Made by a program: the position numbers and the translations under genes
Part shown: positions 17,219-26,635 of the stretch, one piece after another
Layout: the number at the start of each line of letters is the position of its first letter
How positions within the stretch are numbered: position 1 is the first letter of the stretch
The notes under the pieces: generated by a model
Told to the model about the DNA's origin: nothing
The model's database searches: none
What the model saw: only the letters and a program-made list of their open reading frames with translations
Source: Dokdonella sp.
Lineage (GTDB): Bacteria; Pseudomonadota; Gammaproteobacteria; Xanthomonadales; Rhodanobacteraceae
Direction of reading: 5' to 3'
NCBI GenBank assembly: GCA_024707225.1
Contig: JANQAE010000004.1
Coordinates: 496,001-560,000, forward strand
Length of the DNA stretch: 64,000 nt

Positions 17219-19531
17219 GTGCATCTTCACTCGTATCGCCTAAGGAACTTTCGACGCCTGAAGGATGCTCATATTGAGCTAGCTGACGACATATCAATAT
17301 TTGTAGGATCGAATAACAGTGGAAAAACGTCAGCAACTCAGGCCATCCATGCGTTTGTCACGGGTGGAAGGGATCGTTTCAGCCTTTATGACTTCAGCTC
17401 TTCATGTTGGAAAACCTTCGATGAGGCCGGAAGCATCAACTTGGCCGAACCAGTTCCCGAGGGTTTCTCGCTCCCAAACATAGACCTTGATCTCTGGCTC
17501 GAGGTTGCAGCGCCGGATCTCTATCTAGTAATTCCCCTGCTTCCGAGCACCGCATGGGAGGGAACCAAGGTCGGAATACGGGTTTCCCTGGCTGCACGAA
17601 GCCCCTTAACCCTTATTCAAAATTACCAAGAAGCTAAGGCTAAAAGTACCGAGCAGGCCGCGGAGCTGCCGCCAGGGTCGCAATATGTTCCTTGGCCTCG
17701 CTCCATGACGGACTATCTTCAGCGCGAACTCAAGAACGAATATGAGCTGCGCTACTTCATCTTGGATCGCACGCAATTTGACGAGGACTTTCGCGAGATC
17801 GGGGACTATGTTCCAGAAGAGTTAGGTGGAGAGCCAGGTGGCGGAGCGATTCTGAAGTCGCTTATCCATATCGATAATTTAGGGGCTCAACGACACCTCG
17901 CTGACCCCAATCCGGAAGCCGGCGGAAGATCGGAAGACCTGTCAAAGCGTTTGAGCCGCTTCTACAAGCGCAACCTTAATCAAAGGCAAGACGATCACGC
18001 GGCCCTTAAGGCGCTGTTCGAATCCGAGCAAGCGCTCAACATTCACTTAGATGGGGTATTCAAGCCGATGCTTGATCGGCTCGCGAGGCTTGGTTATCCG
18101 GGCATTAATAACCCGCGACTGAAAATCATGTCAGCGCTAGACCCCGCCCACGTCATGAGTCAGGACGCGCGAGTCCACTATCAGATCGGAGATGGCGAAG
18201 ACACTGCCACCCTTCCTGATAGTTACAACGGGCTTGGATTCAAGAATTTGATCTACATGGTTGTGGAGATTCTAGACGCCCAAGCCAGGTGGGTGACGAT
18301 GGACAATCGGCCCCCATTGCATCTTATTTTCGTGGAGGAGCCAGAGGCCCATCTGCACGCCCAACTCCAGCAGGTCTTCATTCGCAATGTTCTTGAACTC
18401 CTGGACATAGAAGGCGACGACGGAAGTATTTTTGGCAGTCAAATGGTCATCACGACCCACTCGCCACACATCCTTTACGAACGAGGATTCAAGCCGATCC
18501 GCTACTTCCGACGAAAGAAAGTCGGCAAGGAACAGTTGACGGAAGTTCTAAATCTATCGGCGTTCTACCAAGCCCAACCAGATGATCGCGATTTTCTAGA
18601 AAGATATCTGAAACTAACGCACTGCGATCTCTTCTTCTCAGATGCCGCCATTCTTGTTGAAGGCAATGTTGAGAGATTGCTCCTGCCCGTCATGATTCGG
18701 AAGGTTGCGAAGACCCTGCGTTCAGCTTGCTTGTGTATTTTGGAGGTCGGTGGCGCCTTTGGGCATCGCTTCCAGTCTCTCATCGAGTTTCTCGGTCTAA
18801 CGACACTAATAATTACTGATATTGATAGTGTCGCCCTCGTGGCTCCCGCGGCCGGCGCTGCAATTGATGATGAGGAAGTCGAGGAGTTCGAGGTTCCTGC
18901 CGATGGGGAGGACGACGTCGCTATGCAGGTTCAGGATGACGGACAAAATCCGGCCGGCGAGCCGGCGGCGCCTCCACCCAAGAGGAAATACGGCAAGGCT
19001 TGTTTGCCCAATGAGCCAGGCGCTGCGACCTCGAATCAAACCCTTATAAAATGGCTTCCTGGCAAGCTAACAATCGAGGACTTGCGTAACGCCTCGGAAG
19101 CCGACAAAACTCACGAACTTGAAGACGACGCAAAGGTTCGGGTGGCCTATCAGACTGAACGGGCTATCACTTGGAACGGAGCCACTGAAACCCTCTGCGG
19201 GCGCACCCTTGAGGAAGACTTTGGCCTTGAGAACCCAGAATGGTCTCAAGCCGAGGATAGGAAGTCTCTTGGCCTGATTGTGAAGGGTGGAGCTGCCGAT
19301 CCCCGTGCTCTTGCCAAAGGTCTTCATGAGAGAGTTTCGCGGAAGAGTTTCGATAAGACGAAGTTCGCGCTCGCCGTACTCACTGAGAACGAGGATGTTT
19401 GGCATGTCCCGGCATACATCCGTGACGGGCTGGTTTGGCTAAAGGACGAAGTCCGGATCGAACTCGAAATCGTACTGCCCGACGCTGTTCCAATGGCTGA
19501 AGCTGGTGCGACAGGGGCTGAGCATGAGTAG
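17219..19531 (+). CDS. OLD-family ATP-dependent nuclease, Gabija GajA-like
   Basis: The 770-residue protein has an N-terminal ABC/SMC-like ATPase with Walker A VGSNNSGKT (about residues 30-38) and Walker B-like IFVEEPEAHLHAQ (about 369-381). ITTHSPH (about 412) follows. A C-terminal TOPRIM domain has AILVEGNVE (about 478-486) and LIITDIDS (about 530-537). An OLD nuclease next to a UvrD helicase is the class 2 arrangement, as in the Gabija anti-phage system. This protein is clearly longer than the roughly 580-residue reference GajA. The excess includes an acidic, proline-containing linker just after the DID motif (about 545-600). The start is the ORF-track codon at 17219, in frame directly with LHSYRLRNFRRL. 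The gene overlaps the helicase gene by 8 bp. Whether it is true Gabija or a sister class 2 system is open. Confidence 0.82.
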   Translation: MHLHSYRLRNFRRLKDAHIELADDISIFVGSNNSGKTSATQAIHAFVTGGRDRFSLYDFSSSCWKTFDEAGSINLAEPVPEGFSLPNIDLDLWLEVAAPDLYLVIPLLPSTAWEGTKVGIRVSLAARSPLTLIQNYQEAKAKSTEQAAELPPGSQYVPWPRSMTDYLQRELKNEYELRYFILDRTQFDEDFREIGDYVPEELGGEPGGGAILKSLIHIDNLGAQRHLADPNPEAGGRSEDLSKRLSRFYKRNLNQRQDDHAALKALFESEQALNIHLDGVFKPMLDRLARLGYPGINNPRLKIMSALDPAHVMSQDARVHYQIGDGEDTATLPDSYNGLGFKNLIYMVVEILDAQARWVTMDNRPPLHLIFVEEPEAHLHAQLQQVFIRNVLELLDIEGDDGSIFGSQMVITTHSPHILYERGFKPIRYFRRKKVGKEQLTEVLNLSAFYQAQPDDRDFLERYLKLTHCDLFFSDAAILVEGNVERLLLPVMIRKVAKTLRSACLCILEVGGAFGHRFQSLIEFLGLTTLIITDIDSVALVAPAAGAAIDDEEVEEFEVPADGEDDVAMQVQDDGQNPAGEPAAPPPKRKYGKACLPNEPGAATSNQTLIKWLPGKLTIEDLRNASEADKTHELEDDAKVRVAYQTERAITWNGATETLCGRTLEEDFGLENPEWSQAEDRKSLGLIVKGGAADPRALAKGLHERVSRKSFDKTKFALAVLTENEDVWHVPAYIRDGLVWLKDEVRIELEIVLPDAVPMAEAGATGAEHE

Positions 19532-21470
19532 CCGAGCGAATAAGCCAGACACCCAGGCAGACATCGACTTGCGAAACTGCCTTGGAGACGTTCCACCGCG
19601 TAGCTTCATAATGAAAGCTGGCGCAGGCTCCGGAAAAACTACTTCTCTGATTAAGGGGCTGTCGTCGGCCATCCGAATACACAGTGATAAGCTGAGAAAA
19701 TTCCGTCAGCGCATTGCCTGCATTACCTACACTGAGATCGCAGCCGGAGAGATATGGCGAGATGTCGGCAGTGATCCACTGGTTCACGTTTCAACGATCC
19801 ACAGCTTCATGTGGCTGCTAGCCAAACCGTTTCAGAACGACATTCGGATCTGGGTGTCCGGGCGCATCACGGAGAAAATTGAGGCGCTTGAACAGAAACA
19901 GGCAACCTATGGCCCCAGGGTTCAACAGCGTACAAAGGACAAAGACACCCGAGACCTAGAGCGCCTTCGCAGGCAGTCGGGGCGGATCGCCGCAGTCAAA
20001 GGCTTCCGATACGGAACAGGTAGCGACTATGTAAAGGGGATATTGGGGCACGACGACATTTTGAAGCTTGTTCCGTACCTTATCGCTGAGCGCCCTCTCT
20101 TTCGAACACTTCTCGCGCGCCAATTTCCTTTCGTATTTGTGGACGAGAGTCAGGATACGACCACCGAAGTCATAGAGGCGTTGAAGACCGTTGAGAGCGA
20201 GCCCGGCGTTACGCTTTGCCTCGGCTTCTTCGGCGACCCGATGCAGCGAATTTATGCCACAGGAACCGGATTGGTTGAAGCGGAACCGGGTTGGGCTGAC
20301 ATTCCGAAACCGGAGAATTTTCGGTGCTCCACTAAGGTGCTGAACCTCGCAAACGCCATCCGCCGTGATGGTGATGACCTCGTTCAGATTCCGGGCCAGC
20401 GCCTAGGCCCTGAAGGCATCGTTCCAACTCCTGAAGGTTCGGCTCATCTTTTCGTATTACCCGCAGACGATACGCGAGATGCCAATCTAGTTCGAGTGCG
20501 CGATTGGATGGCAGCGCGAACTGGTGATAATCGCTGGCGACTTGGTGATAGTGGCCAAGAGCAGGTAAAGCTTCTTGTCATAGTTCACCAGATGGCCGCA
20601 AAACGCTTAGGGTTCGGAGAGCTATACACGGCGCTTAATTCAAAAGCGCCGACAGCATTCAAAGACGGCTTTCTGGATGGCTCTGCATGGCCTCTTTCAC
20701 CGTGCGTGAAATTTCTGATTCCGATAGCGATTGCCCATGCAGAAGGCCGGCAGCTCGAAGTGATGCGACTGATCCGCGAATACTCACCCCTCATTGACAA
20801 AGGCAATCTCGCCGGAGCGAACGTAGCAGAGCGACTCAAAGCACTCAGAGAGCTTGTTGCCGAGATTGCAGCAGGGATAGCTGGGAATTCCAACGTAACG
20901 ATCGGCGACCTGTTGAAGCGGGTGTATTCCGCAGGATTATTAATATTCGATCCCCGGCTAGCCTCTTACTTGGATCCGGAAGCAGTTCCACCTGCCCAGC
21001 CCGCAGAAGGGCTGGACGATGACGACGATCAAGAAGACGATGAGTCCGATAAGGAGATGGCCTCAATGGATGCTTTTTTAGCGTGTCCTGCTAGACAGCT
21101 TCTGGCGTACCAAACCTACATTTCGGAACGCTCCCCTTTTTGGACTCAGCAAGGCATTAAAGGGGCTGAGTTTGATAGGGTGCTCGTCGTGCTAGACGAT
21201 GCGGAGAGTACCCATTTCCAGTTCTCCTACGAAAAATACCTGGGCCTCAAGGCGCTTTCGGATACCGACCGAAAACACATCGAGGCAGGCGAAGAAACGA
21301 CTGTGGGTCGAACACGCCGCCTTTTCTATGTGAGCTGCACAAGGGCACTAAAAGACTTAGCGGTCGTTCTCTTTACGGCTGACCCTGAACAGGCTGAGGC
21401 GCATATGCGCCAGCTTGGTCTTTTTGAAGGTGACTCCGTCCATACTCAGGCCGTCTTTCAGGCAGGATAA
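19524..21470 (+). CDS. UvrD/Rep-type SF1A helicase, Gabija GajB-like
   Basis: From the ATG at 19524, which overlaps the OLD stop, the protein has 648 residues. Motif I is AGAGSGKTTSLI (about residues 34-45), motif II FVFVDESQDTT (about 205-215), motif III-like LGFFGDPMQRIYA and motif VI RRLFYVSCTRALKDL near the end. A highly acidic insert (DDDDDQEDDESDKE, about 500-515) resembles the acidic linker of its partner. GajB senses DNA termini in characterised Gabija and activates GajA; a similar role is inferred from position and domain pairing. It is larger than reference GajB (about 490 residues). Codon use is AT-richer than flanking chromosomal genes, consistent with acquisition on the element. 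Confidence 0.82.
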   Translation: MSSRANKPDTQADIDLRNCLGDVPPRSFIMKAGAGSGKTTSLIKGLSSAIRIHSDKLRKFRQRIACITYTEIAAGEIWRDVGSDPLVHVSTIHSFMWLLAKPFQNDIRIWVSGRITEKIEALEQKQATYGPRVQQRTKDKDTRDLERLRRQSGRIAAVKGFRYGTGSDYVKGILGHDDILKLVPYLIAERPLFRTLLARQFPFVFVDESQDTTTEVIEALKTVESEPGVTLCLGFFGDPMQRIYATGTGLVEAEPGWADIPKPENFRCSTKVLNLANAIRRDGDDLVQIPGQRLGPEGIVPTPEGSAHLFVLPADDTRDANLVRVRDWMAARTGDNRWRLGDSGQEQVKLLVIVHQMAAKRLGFGELYTALNSKAPTAFKDGFLDGSAWPLSPCVKFLIPIAIAHAEGRQLEVMRLIREYSPLIDKGNLAGANVAERLKALRELVAEIAAGIAGNSNVTIGDLLKRVYSAGLLIFDPRLASYLDPEAVPPAQPAEGLDDDDDQEDDESDKEMASMDAFLACPARQLLAYQTYISERSPFWTQQGIKGAEFDRVLVVLDDAESTHFQFSYEKYLGLKALSDTDRKHIEAGEETTVGRTRRLFYVSCTRALKDLAVVLFTADPEQAEAHMRQLGLFEGDSVHTQAVFQAG

Positions 21471-21475
21471 ATTGC

Positions 21476-21634
21476 CTATATCCCTGGATTCCCGTACTGG
21501 AGCATGAACACCCGGCGGCCCTTCGGGTAATCTTGCAGAGGAAACCCGGCACCACCGGTATCCCGTAGTTCGATGTCCTTGGCCTGGGGTTGCGCCGACT
21601 CTACGGCAGTCTTGGTGAGCTTGATCGTCGCCAT
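21476..21634 (-). pseudogene. N-terminal stump of a DUF4102 tyrosine integrase
   Basis: Reading leftward, MATIKLTKTAVESAQPQAKD then IELRDT is the DUF4102 N-terminus of P4-like integrases. Next, the expected VPGFLCKIT appears in another frame, then the original frame returns with PKGRRVFMLQY. This means one inserted G and one lost C about 30 bp apart. A TAG follows within 10 residues. The catalytic R-H-R-Y domain is absent. The integrase is expected next to one end of the element, so this marks the right boundary. Confidence 0.8.
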
Positions 21635-21809
21635 GATGACTCCTTGGAACGACCCGAATCCAAGAGCCAGATAGGAGCGGCACGAGGAAAAGCCGGGTTA
21701 AGTTTCAGAAAGCACCGGTATATGATGGACGCGCGCAAGTTCTTGATAAACCTTCTGTATCGAGCTGCGGCGCAGTCCAGCGAAGTACCGGGCTGGAGTC
21801 ATCGTCAAA

Positions 21810-21841
21810 CAAAAAAACAGGCGCCCGTTGCCGGACGCCTG
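21810..21841 (-). terminator. Intrinsic terminator of the FG-GAP protein gene
   Basis: Leftward, CAGGCGTCCG-GCAA-CGGGCGCCTG forms a 10-bp stem with one G-U pair, followed by TTTTTTTG. It lies about 60 bp after the stop of the gene at 21900 and marks the chromosomal side of the element boundary. Confidence 0.9.
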
Positions 21842-21899
21842 CCGAGGATCGCCGCCGCCTGCCGCCGGGGTTGCGGCAGGCGGCGGACGGGCCCTGCGC

Positions 21900-24623
21900 T
21901 CAGTCGCGGGCGGCGCCGCACTGGCCGGTCTCGCCGGCCTCGAATCCGCTGCAGAACAGCGCATCGACGACGGCGCCCGGCTCGACGGTCAGGCTGACCG
22001 GCACCGGCACCAGCGGATTGGCCGGGTCGTTGCTCGACACGCAGACGCTGGCCGCGTACGCGCCGGGCGTCAGGCTGCTCGCATTCGCGGTGACGGTGAC
22101 CTGCGCGGTCGCGCCGGGCACGACGGTGCCGGAGGCCGGCGTCTGGCTCAGCCACGACACCTGGCCCGGCATCTGGCAGCCCGGCGGCGGCACGTCGCCG
22201 AGATTGACGATCATCGTCAGGTGGAAATCCGGCGCGCCGAGGTTGGCCGCGTCGATCGGCTCGTCGAACTCGCAGGCCACCGACGACATGAAGGTCGGAT
22301 GCGTCTCCGGCGTGGCATTGGCGCCCGGGAAGAACAGGCCGAGCCAGTCGCCGATGCCCGGCGTGTGGTACTCGACGACCAGATCGAGGCCGCGCGTGTC
22401 GTCGATCGTGCCGGTCACCGGGATCGTCATCGTGACCAGGCCGCTGTCGATCGTGCCGCTGGCGCTGCCGATCAGCGTCAGCGCACCGGTCGGAATCGTG
22501 TCGACGGCGACATCGTGCGCGATCGTGTAGAGATTGATCGTGATCGGCATGCCGGCCGGCCCCATGCCGCCGGAGGACACCGTGACGCTGCTGATGCCGG
22601 CGCGCGGGCCGACCTGCGGATGCTCGCCGAAGTAGAAGCGGCGCCACCAGCTGTTGTCGGCCGTGTTCTTGCCGACGACGCCGCAGGACAGACCGGTGTC
22701 GCCCGGACTGTTGTCGTCCATCTGCGAGATCGCCCAGTCGCCGAGCGTGGACGGAGCGGCCACGCCGGTCGGCGCGACGCGCGTGCCACGGTTCAGCGTC
22801 GGCCGCTCGCCGCCGGCAGCGGCCTGCGCGGCCGCGAGGCGCGCCGCGGCGAAGCTCGGCGGCAGGCGTTCGGCGATGTGCTCGACCACGCTGTAGGTGA
22901 GGTCCGCTTCGCCGCCGTTGTCGATCGCCAGCGTCAGACTGGCCGAGGCGCCGCTGGCGACCGTGAAGTCCAGGCGGCCCGGGCTGATGCCGATCACCGG
23001 TGCCGGCGCATCCGGCGGCGTCACCGTCAGGGCGACCGGCACGGCGATCGCCGGCTGTGCCGGATCGGTACTCGACACGCACAGTGCCGCAGTGTGCACG
23101 CCCTGGGTCAGCGCGCCGGCGTCCATCGTCACGCCGACCGCGTCGGCATGGCCCGGCGCAAGGCTGCCGGCGCTGCTGGCCAGCGTCAGCCAGGCGGTCT
23201 CGCCGGGGCGATCGCAGTCGCTCTCGCCGATCGTGTAGTCGAGCGTCGCGCTGCCGGTGTTGGTGACCGACAGTGCGACCACACGTGCGTCGCCTTCCTT
23301 CACGGTCGCGGTCAGCGGACTCGGCGTGACCGTGACGGCCGGCTGCGTCGTGCCGACCAGGTTCGTGAAGAAGTAGCCCGCGCCCTGCAGGAACTGGCCA
23401 CCCGGACTGGCGACGCCGGAGGCGAGCAGCACGGTGCGCGCGTCGATCGCCGCGGTGGTGCCGATCGAGTCGTTCGCGGCGGCGTCGCTGGCGACGAGCT
23501 TCTGCGCGTATTCCCAGCCGCTGCCCGATTCGGTGAACACGTAGCCGGCGCCGGCCCAGGACTGGCCGTCGACCGTCGCCGCGGTGGCGCCGGCGACGAT
23601 CGCGCTGTCGGTCATGCCGACCGAGTAGCCGAAGTTCGCGAACTTCTCCGACTCGGGCGAGACGATCGTATGGGTGCGGCGCCAGCTGCCGTCGATCTGC
23701 GTGTAGACGTAGATCACGCCCTCGGTACCGAGCGTCGGCGCGCCGGCGACCAGACGGTGGCCGCGCGCGGCCAGCGACAGGCCGAGGTTCGAATAGAACT
23801 CGCCGACCAGCTTCTGCTTCTGCGTCCAGACGCCGTCGACCGGCTTGAAGAAGTACAGCGAACCGGGGAAGTCCTGGTAGGCCAGCAGCGCGCTGACCAC
23901 GATCGTGTTCTCGGCGAACGCGACGCGCCAGCCGAATGCATCGCCGTCGCGCGTGTCGACGCCGCGAATCTTCTGCGTCTGCGTCCAGTTGCCGCCTGAA
24001 CCGGTGTAGAGGTACACCGCACCGCGCGGATTGCCGTTGACCTTGGCCTGCGAGGCGCCGACCAGGGCCGAGCCGCCCGACAGCGCCAGCGCGTTGCCGA
24101 AGCCGTCGCCGGCCTGACCGTCGGCCGCGGTCAGCTTGGCGACCTGGCTCCAGCTGCCGCCGCTGCGGCGGAACACGTAGACCGCGCCCTGCCCGTCGTT
24201 GGCGCCGACGCGCGCCGCATCCGAGCCGATCAGGGCGGTGTCGCCCTCGAGCGCGATCGATGCGCCGAAACGCGCATTGTCGCCGGGTGCGCCGTCGCCG
24301 GCCTGCAGCTTCTGCACCTGCTGCCAGGTGCCGCCGGACCGCGCGAACACGTAGACCGCGCTGCGTCCCGTCGTCGTGTCGTTGGTGCCGACCATCGCGG
24401 TGTCGCCGGCCAGCGCCACCGACTCGCCGAAGCGCTGCAGCTCGGTGCCATCGCTGGCGACGATCTTCTGGTCCTCGATCTGGGTGACCGCGGCCGGCAC
24501 CGATGCGCCGGAGGGCGTCGTCGCGGCCAGCACGGCGGCGGCCGGGATCAGCGCCAGGCTCGACCCGATCAGGAGGACCATGCCGCCGGCCGCACGCCGG
24601 AGGCTTCGTTGCATCGATGTCAT
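21900..24623 (-). CDS. Secreted FG-GAP propeller protein with Ig-like repeats and GFE tail
   Basis: The 907-residue protein has a signal peptide (RAAGGMVLLIGSSLALIPAAAVLA). About seven FG-GAP blades follow between residues 45 and 430, each with an FGxSVAL core and a GAVYVF strand. Two ASPM/SPD-2-like Ig domains (around 435-540 and 780-890, each ending VPVxLTV) bracket a lectin-like insertion. The end is VDALFCSGFEAGETGQCGAARD. FG-GAP propellers are typical of adhesins and surface-binding proteins; the ligand is unknown. Monocistronic with its own terminator. The GFE segment near the C-terminus matches other proteins here and may be an export or anchoring tag. Confidence 0.85.
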   Translation of the reverse strand: MTSMQRSLRRAAGGMVLLIGSSLALIPAAAVLAATTPSGASVPAAVTQIEDQKIVASDGTELQRFGESVALAGDTAMVGTNDTTTGRSAVYVFARSGGTWQQVQKLQAGDGAPGDNARFGASIALEGDTALIGSDAARVGANDGQGAVYVFRRSGGSWSQVAKLTAADGQAGDGFGNALALSGGSALVGASQAKVNGNPRGAVYLYTGSGGNWTQTQKIRGVDTRDGDAFGWRVAFAENTIVVSALLAYQDFPGSLYFFKPVDGVWTQKQKLVGEFYSNLGLSLAARGHRLVAGAPTLGTEGVIYVYTQIDGSWRRTHTIVSPESEKFANFGYSVGMTDSAIVAGATAATVDGQSWAGAGYVFTESGSGWEYAQKLVASDAAANDSIGTTAAIDARTVLLASGVASPGGQFLQGAGYFFTNLVGTTQPAVTVTPSPLTATVKEGDARVVALSVTNTGSATLDYTIGESDCDRPGETAWLTLASSAGSLAPGHADAVGVTMDAGALTQGVHTAALCVSSTDPAQPAIAVPVALTVTPPDAPAPVIGISPGRLDFTVASGASASLTLAIDNGGEADLTYSVVEHIAERLPPSFAAARLAAAQAAAGGERPTLNRGTRVAPTGVAAPSTLGDWAISQMDDNSPGDTGLSCGVVGKNTADNSWWRRFYFGEHPQVGPRAGISSVTVSSGGMGPAGMPITINLYTIAHDVAVDTIPTGALTLIGSASGTIDSGLVTMTIPVTGTIDDTRGLDLVVEYHTPGIGDWLGLFFPGANATPETHPTFMSSVACEFDEPIDAANLGAPDFHLTMIVNLGDVPPPGCQMPGQVSWLSQTPASGTVVPGATAQVTVTANASSLTPGAYAASVCVSSNDPANPLVPVPVSLTVEPGAVVDALFCSGFEAGETGQCGAARD

Positions 24624-25083
24624 GTCAATCGCCTTCTTTCAGTATGTCGTGGTGTCCGCCGTGCCGGTTCGCACGGCGACCGCGCCGGTCCGACGCGTCC
24701 GCGTCGATCCGCTCGCCTGCGCGGCTTCCCGGCCGTCGTCCTGCGGTCGTCTCCGTCGATCGTGTCCCTGCGGCCGGGCGTAGGCCCCGACCCTGCCGGT
24801 CGGCGCGCCCGGTCCGGTACTTCCGGCCGGGCCGATCGCCCGGAAACGGGCCGCCTCCTGCGCATGACCACACAATGGCAGGCTTGCGCCGTGCCGGGTT
24901 CGCCGGCCGTTTGCAGCATCTTTACGGCGCGTTTGAGAGGCGTTTTTCGGCTGCCCGTTCAAGCATATGCGGCCGTTCCGGGCGGTCCCGAAGCGCCCGC
25001 GGCGACGCGTCGCACCTCGACGCGGGACCACGCAGCGGATCACTCGCTGCGGCCGGCGAGGCCGGCCGCGCCGGCCGCAGCGC
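24624..25083. other. Intergenic region upstream of the FG-GAP gene
   Basis: About 460 bp between the FG-GAP gene start and the permease stop, both on the minus strand. The track ORFs (24503..25315, 24609..25439, 24639..25043) have no domain or usable start and look spurious. The region should contain the FG-GAP gene promoter; no clear consensus was identified. Confidence 0.4.
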
Positions 25084-26409
25084 TCAGGCCGTGCCGGACC
25101 GGCGGCGGCGCACCAGCCCGTACACCGCGACCAGGGCGGCCAGCGCCAGTCCGATCGCCAGCCATTCGGCGCGCGTCAGCGTCGAGACGATCGCACCCAT
25201 CGCCAGCACGGCCAGCAGCGGAATCGCCGGTCCGCCGGGCAGCACGAACGGCGCGCCGCGGCCGCGCAGGTCCAGGCGCTGCGCGCGCCAGGCCGCCAGG
25301 CAGACGCCGACGTAGAGCAGGCAGTTGGCGCCGCCGGAGATCAGCGCCAGCGTCTCGAAGCTGCCGCCGATCGCCAGTACGCAGGCCAGGCCGCCGTGCA
25401 CGAGGATCGCCAGCAACGGCACGTGATGCGCGGCGCTGACGCGGCCGAACGCGTGCGGCAGATAGCCGTCGCGGCCGAGCGCGAACACCAGGCGCGAGGA
25501 GCCGAGCAGATTGCCCATCAGGAAGCCGGTCATCGACACGCAGGCGGTCGCCAGCAGCAGGCCGTAGCCGGGCGACCACAGCGCACCGGCCGTCGCCGCG
25601 ATCGGCGCGGCACTGCCCGGCAGCGCCGGCCCGAGCACGCCCTGGCAGACCACCTGGATGCCGACGTACAGCAGCACGACCAGCACGATCGCCGCCAGCG
25701 TCGCGCGCGGCACGTGGCGCGAAGGATCGCGCACCTCGCCGGACGGGATCAGCGCGGTCTCCATGCCCGAATACGCGAACATCACCAGGACCATCGCGGT
25801 GCCGAGCGCACTCCACGAGGGCACCTGGGTCCAGCTGATCTGGCCCCAGTCGACGAACAGCAGACCGATCCCGGCCAGCGCGATCAGCGGCGCGAGCTTG
25901 AGCGTCGCCAGCGCGAGGATCGCGCGTGCGCCCAGGCGCACGCCGAACGCATTGAGCGCGATCAGCGCCGTCTGCAGCACGATCAGCGCCGCCGCGCGTG
26001 CGACCGGTTCGGCCAGCGCCGGCACGAAGTGCGCGAGCTGGCCCATCAGCGCCGCGGCGACGCCGGCCGCCGATGCCAGATTGCAGATCCAGCCGAGCGC
26101 ACCGGCCAGAAAGCCCGCGAACGGACCGAAAGCGGCGCCGACGTAGGTGTACGCACCGCCGGTCGCGACCGCGCGGCTGCCGACCGCCGCGAAGCACAGC
26201 GCAATCGGCACGATCGCCAGCGCGCCGGCCAGGAACGCCAGCGGCGCCGCACCGCCCATCCGCGAGGCGAGCAGCGCAGGCAGCATGAAGATGCCGGCGC
26301 CGACGATGATGTTGACGATCGCCGCGGTCAGCGCGACCGGCCCGATCGCGCGGACAAGGGCGTTCTCGCCTTGCAGCGGACCGCCGGTTTCGGGTGCGGA
26401 TGCGGACAT
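25084..26409 (-). CDS. APC-family amino acid permease
   Basis: The protein has 441 residues and 12 predicted membrane segments. The APC signature appears at the N-terminus (IVNIIVGAGIFMLPALLA, about residues 30-48), with FAYSGMETALIPSGEVRDPSRH around 215, a conserved loop of amino-acid/polyamine antiporters. The start at 26409 (MSASAPETGG) is chosen because homology begins soon after; the track start at 26484 adds an unconserved extension. The substrate cannot be read from sequence. It is divergent from fis, with 226 bp between. Confidence 0.88.
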   Translation of the reverse strand: MSASAPETGGPLQGENALVRAIGPVALTAAIVNIIVGAGIFMLPALLASRMGGAAPLAFLAGALAIVPIALCFAAVGSRAVATGGAYTYVGAAFGPFAGFLAGALGWICNLASAAGVAAALMGQLAHFVPALAEPVARAAALIVLQTALIALNAFGVRLGARAILALATLKLAPLIALAGIGLLFVDWGQISWTQVPSWSALGTAMVLVMFAYSGMETALIPSGEVRDPSRHVPRATLAAIVLVVLLYVGIQVVCQGVLGPALPGSAAPIAATAGALWSPGYGLLLATACVSMTGFLMGNLLGSSRLVFALGRDGYLPHAFGRVSAAHHVPLLAILVHGGLACVLAIGGSFETLALISGGANCLLYVGVCLAAWRAQRLDLRGRGAPFVLPGGPAIPLLAVLAMGAIVSTLTRAEWLAIGLALAALVAVYGLVRRRRSGTA

Positions 26410-26532
26410 CGGCGGCGCGCTCGGGACGGGGCCGCTAGCCTCGCATGCGCGCAACCGGTTGGCGAGGTGTCCGTCCGTGCGCATGACACGACACGACGGC
26501 TTGCGGGACTTACCAAGCCGCCGGTCAGGCGC

Positions 26533-26547
26533 TAGAATCCCCGCCCC
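26533..26547 (+). promoter_or_regulatory. Candidate fis promoter -10 with GC-rich discriminator
   Basis: TAGAAT (26533-26538) is followed by CCCCGCCCC, a GC-rich discriminator of the kind found at growth-rate and stringently controlled promoters. A weak CTTACC at -35 distance precedes it. It lies about 95 bp before the fis start. Confidence 0.45.
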
Positions 26548-26635
26548 GTACGCGGCACGATTTTCGCGATCCTTCGCCGATCGCGCCCCGGCGGTACCTA
26601 GGACGTCTCGCTCTCCTTCTCCAGGGTCTGCCGCT

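Larger units (their letters stand above)
15063..21800. mobile_element. Decayed integrative element carrying a defence pair
   Basis: GC content and codon use drop relative to both flanks. The left edge truncates a chromosomal gene at about 15060. Inside are a DUF932/ParB fusion ORF, an IS3-family transposase remnant, an OLD/UvrD gene pair and the N-terminal stump of a DUF4102-type tyrosine integrase reading leftward at the right end. The right edge lies between the integrase start (21634) and the chromosomal terminator at 21810. No tRNA and no convincing att direct repeat was found, so exact ends are estimates. Conjugation and replication genes are gone, so the element cannot move by itself. 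Confidence 0.75.

Noticed and set aside
15104-21647. Direct repeat ACTCCTTGG near both ends of the element as an attachment site
   Set aside because: Only 9 bp. On the minus strand it is a ribosome-binding sequence (CCAAGGAGT) before the integrase and the last codons of a small gene, so the match is probably chance.
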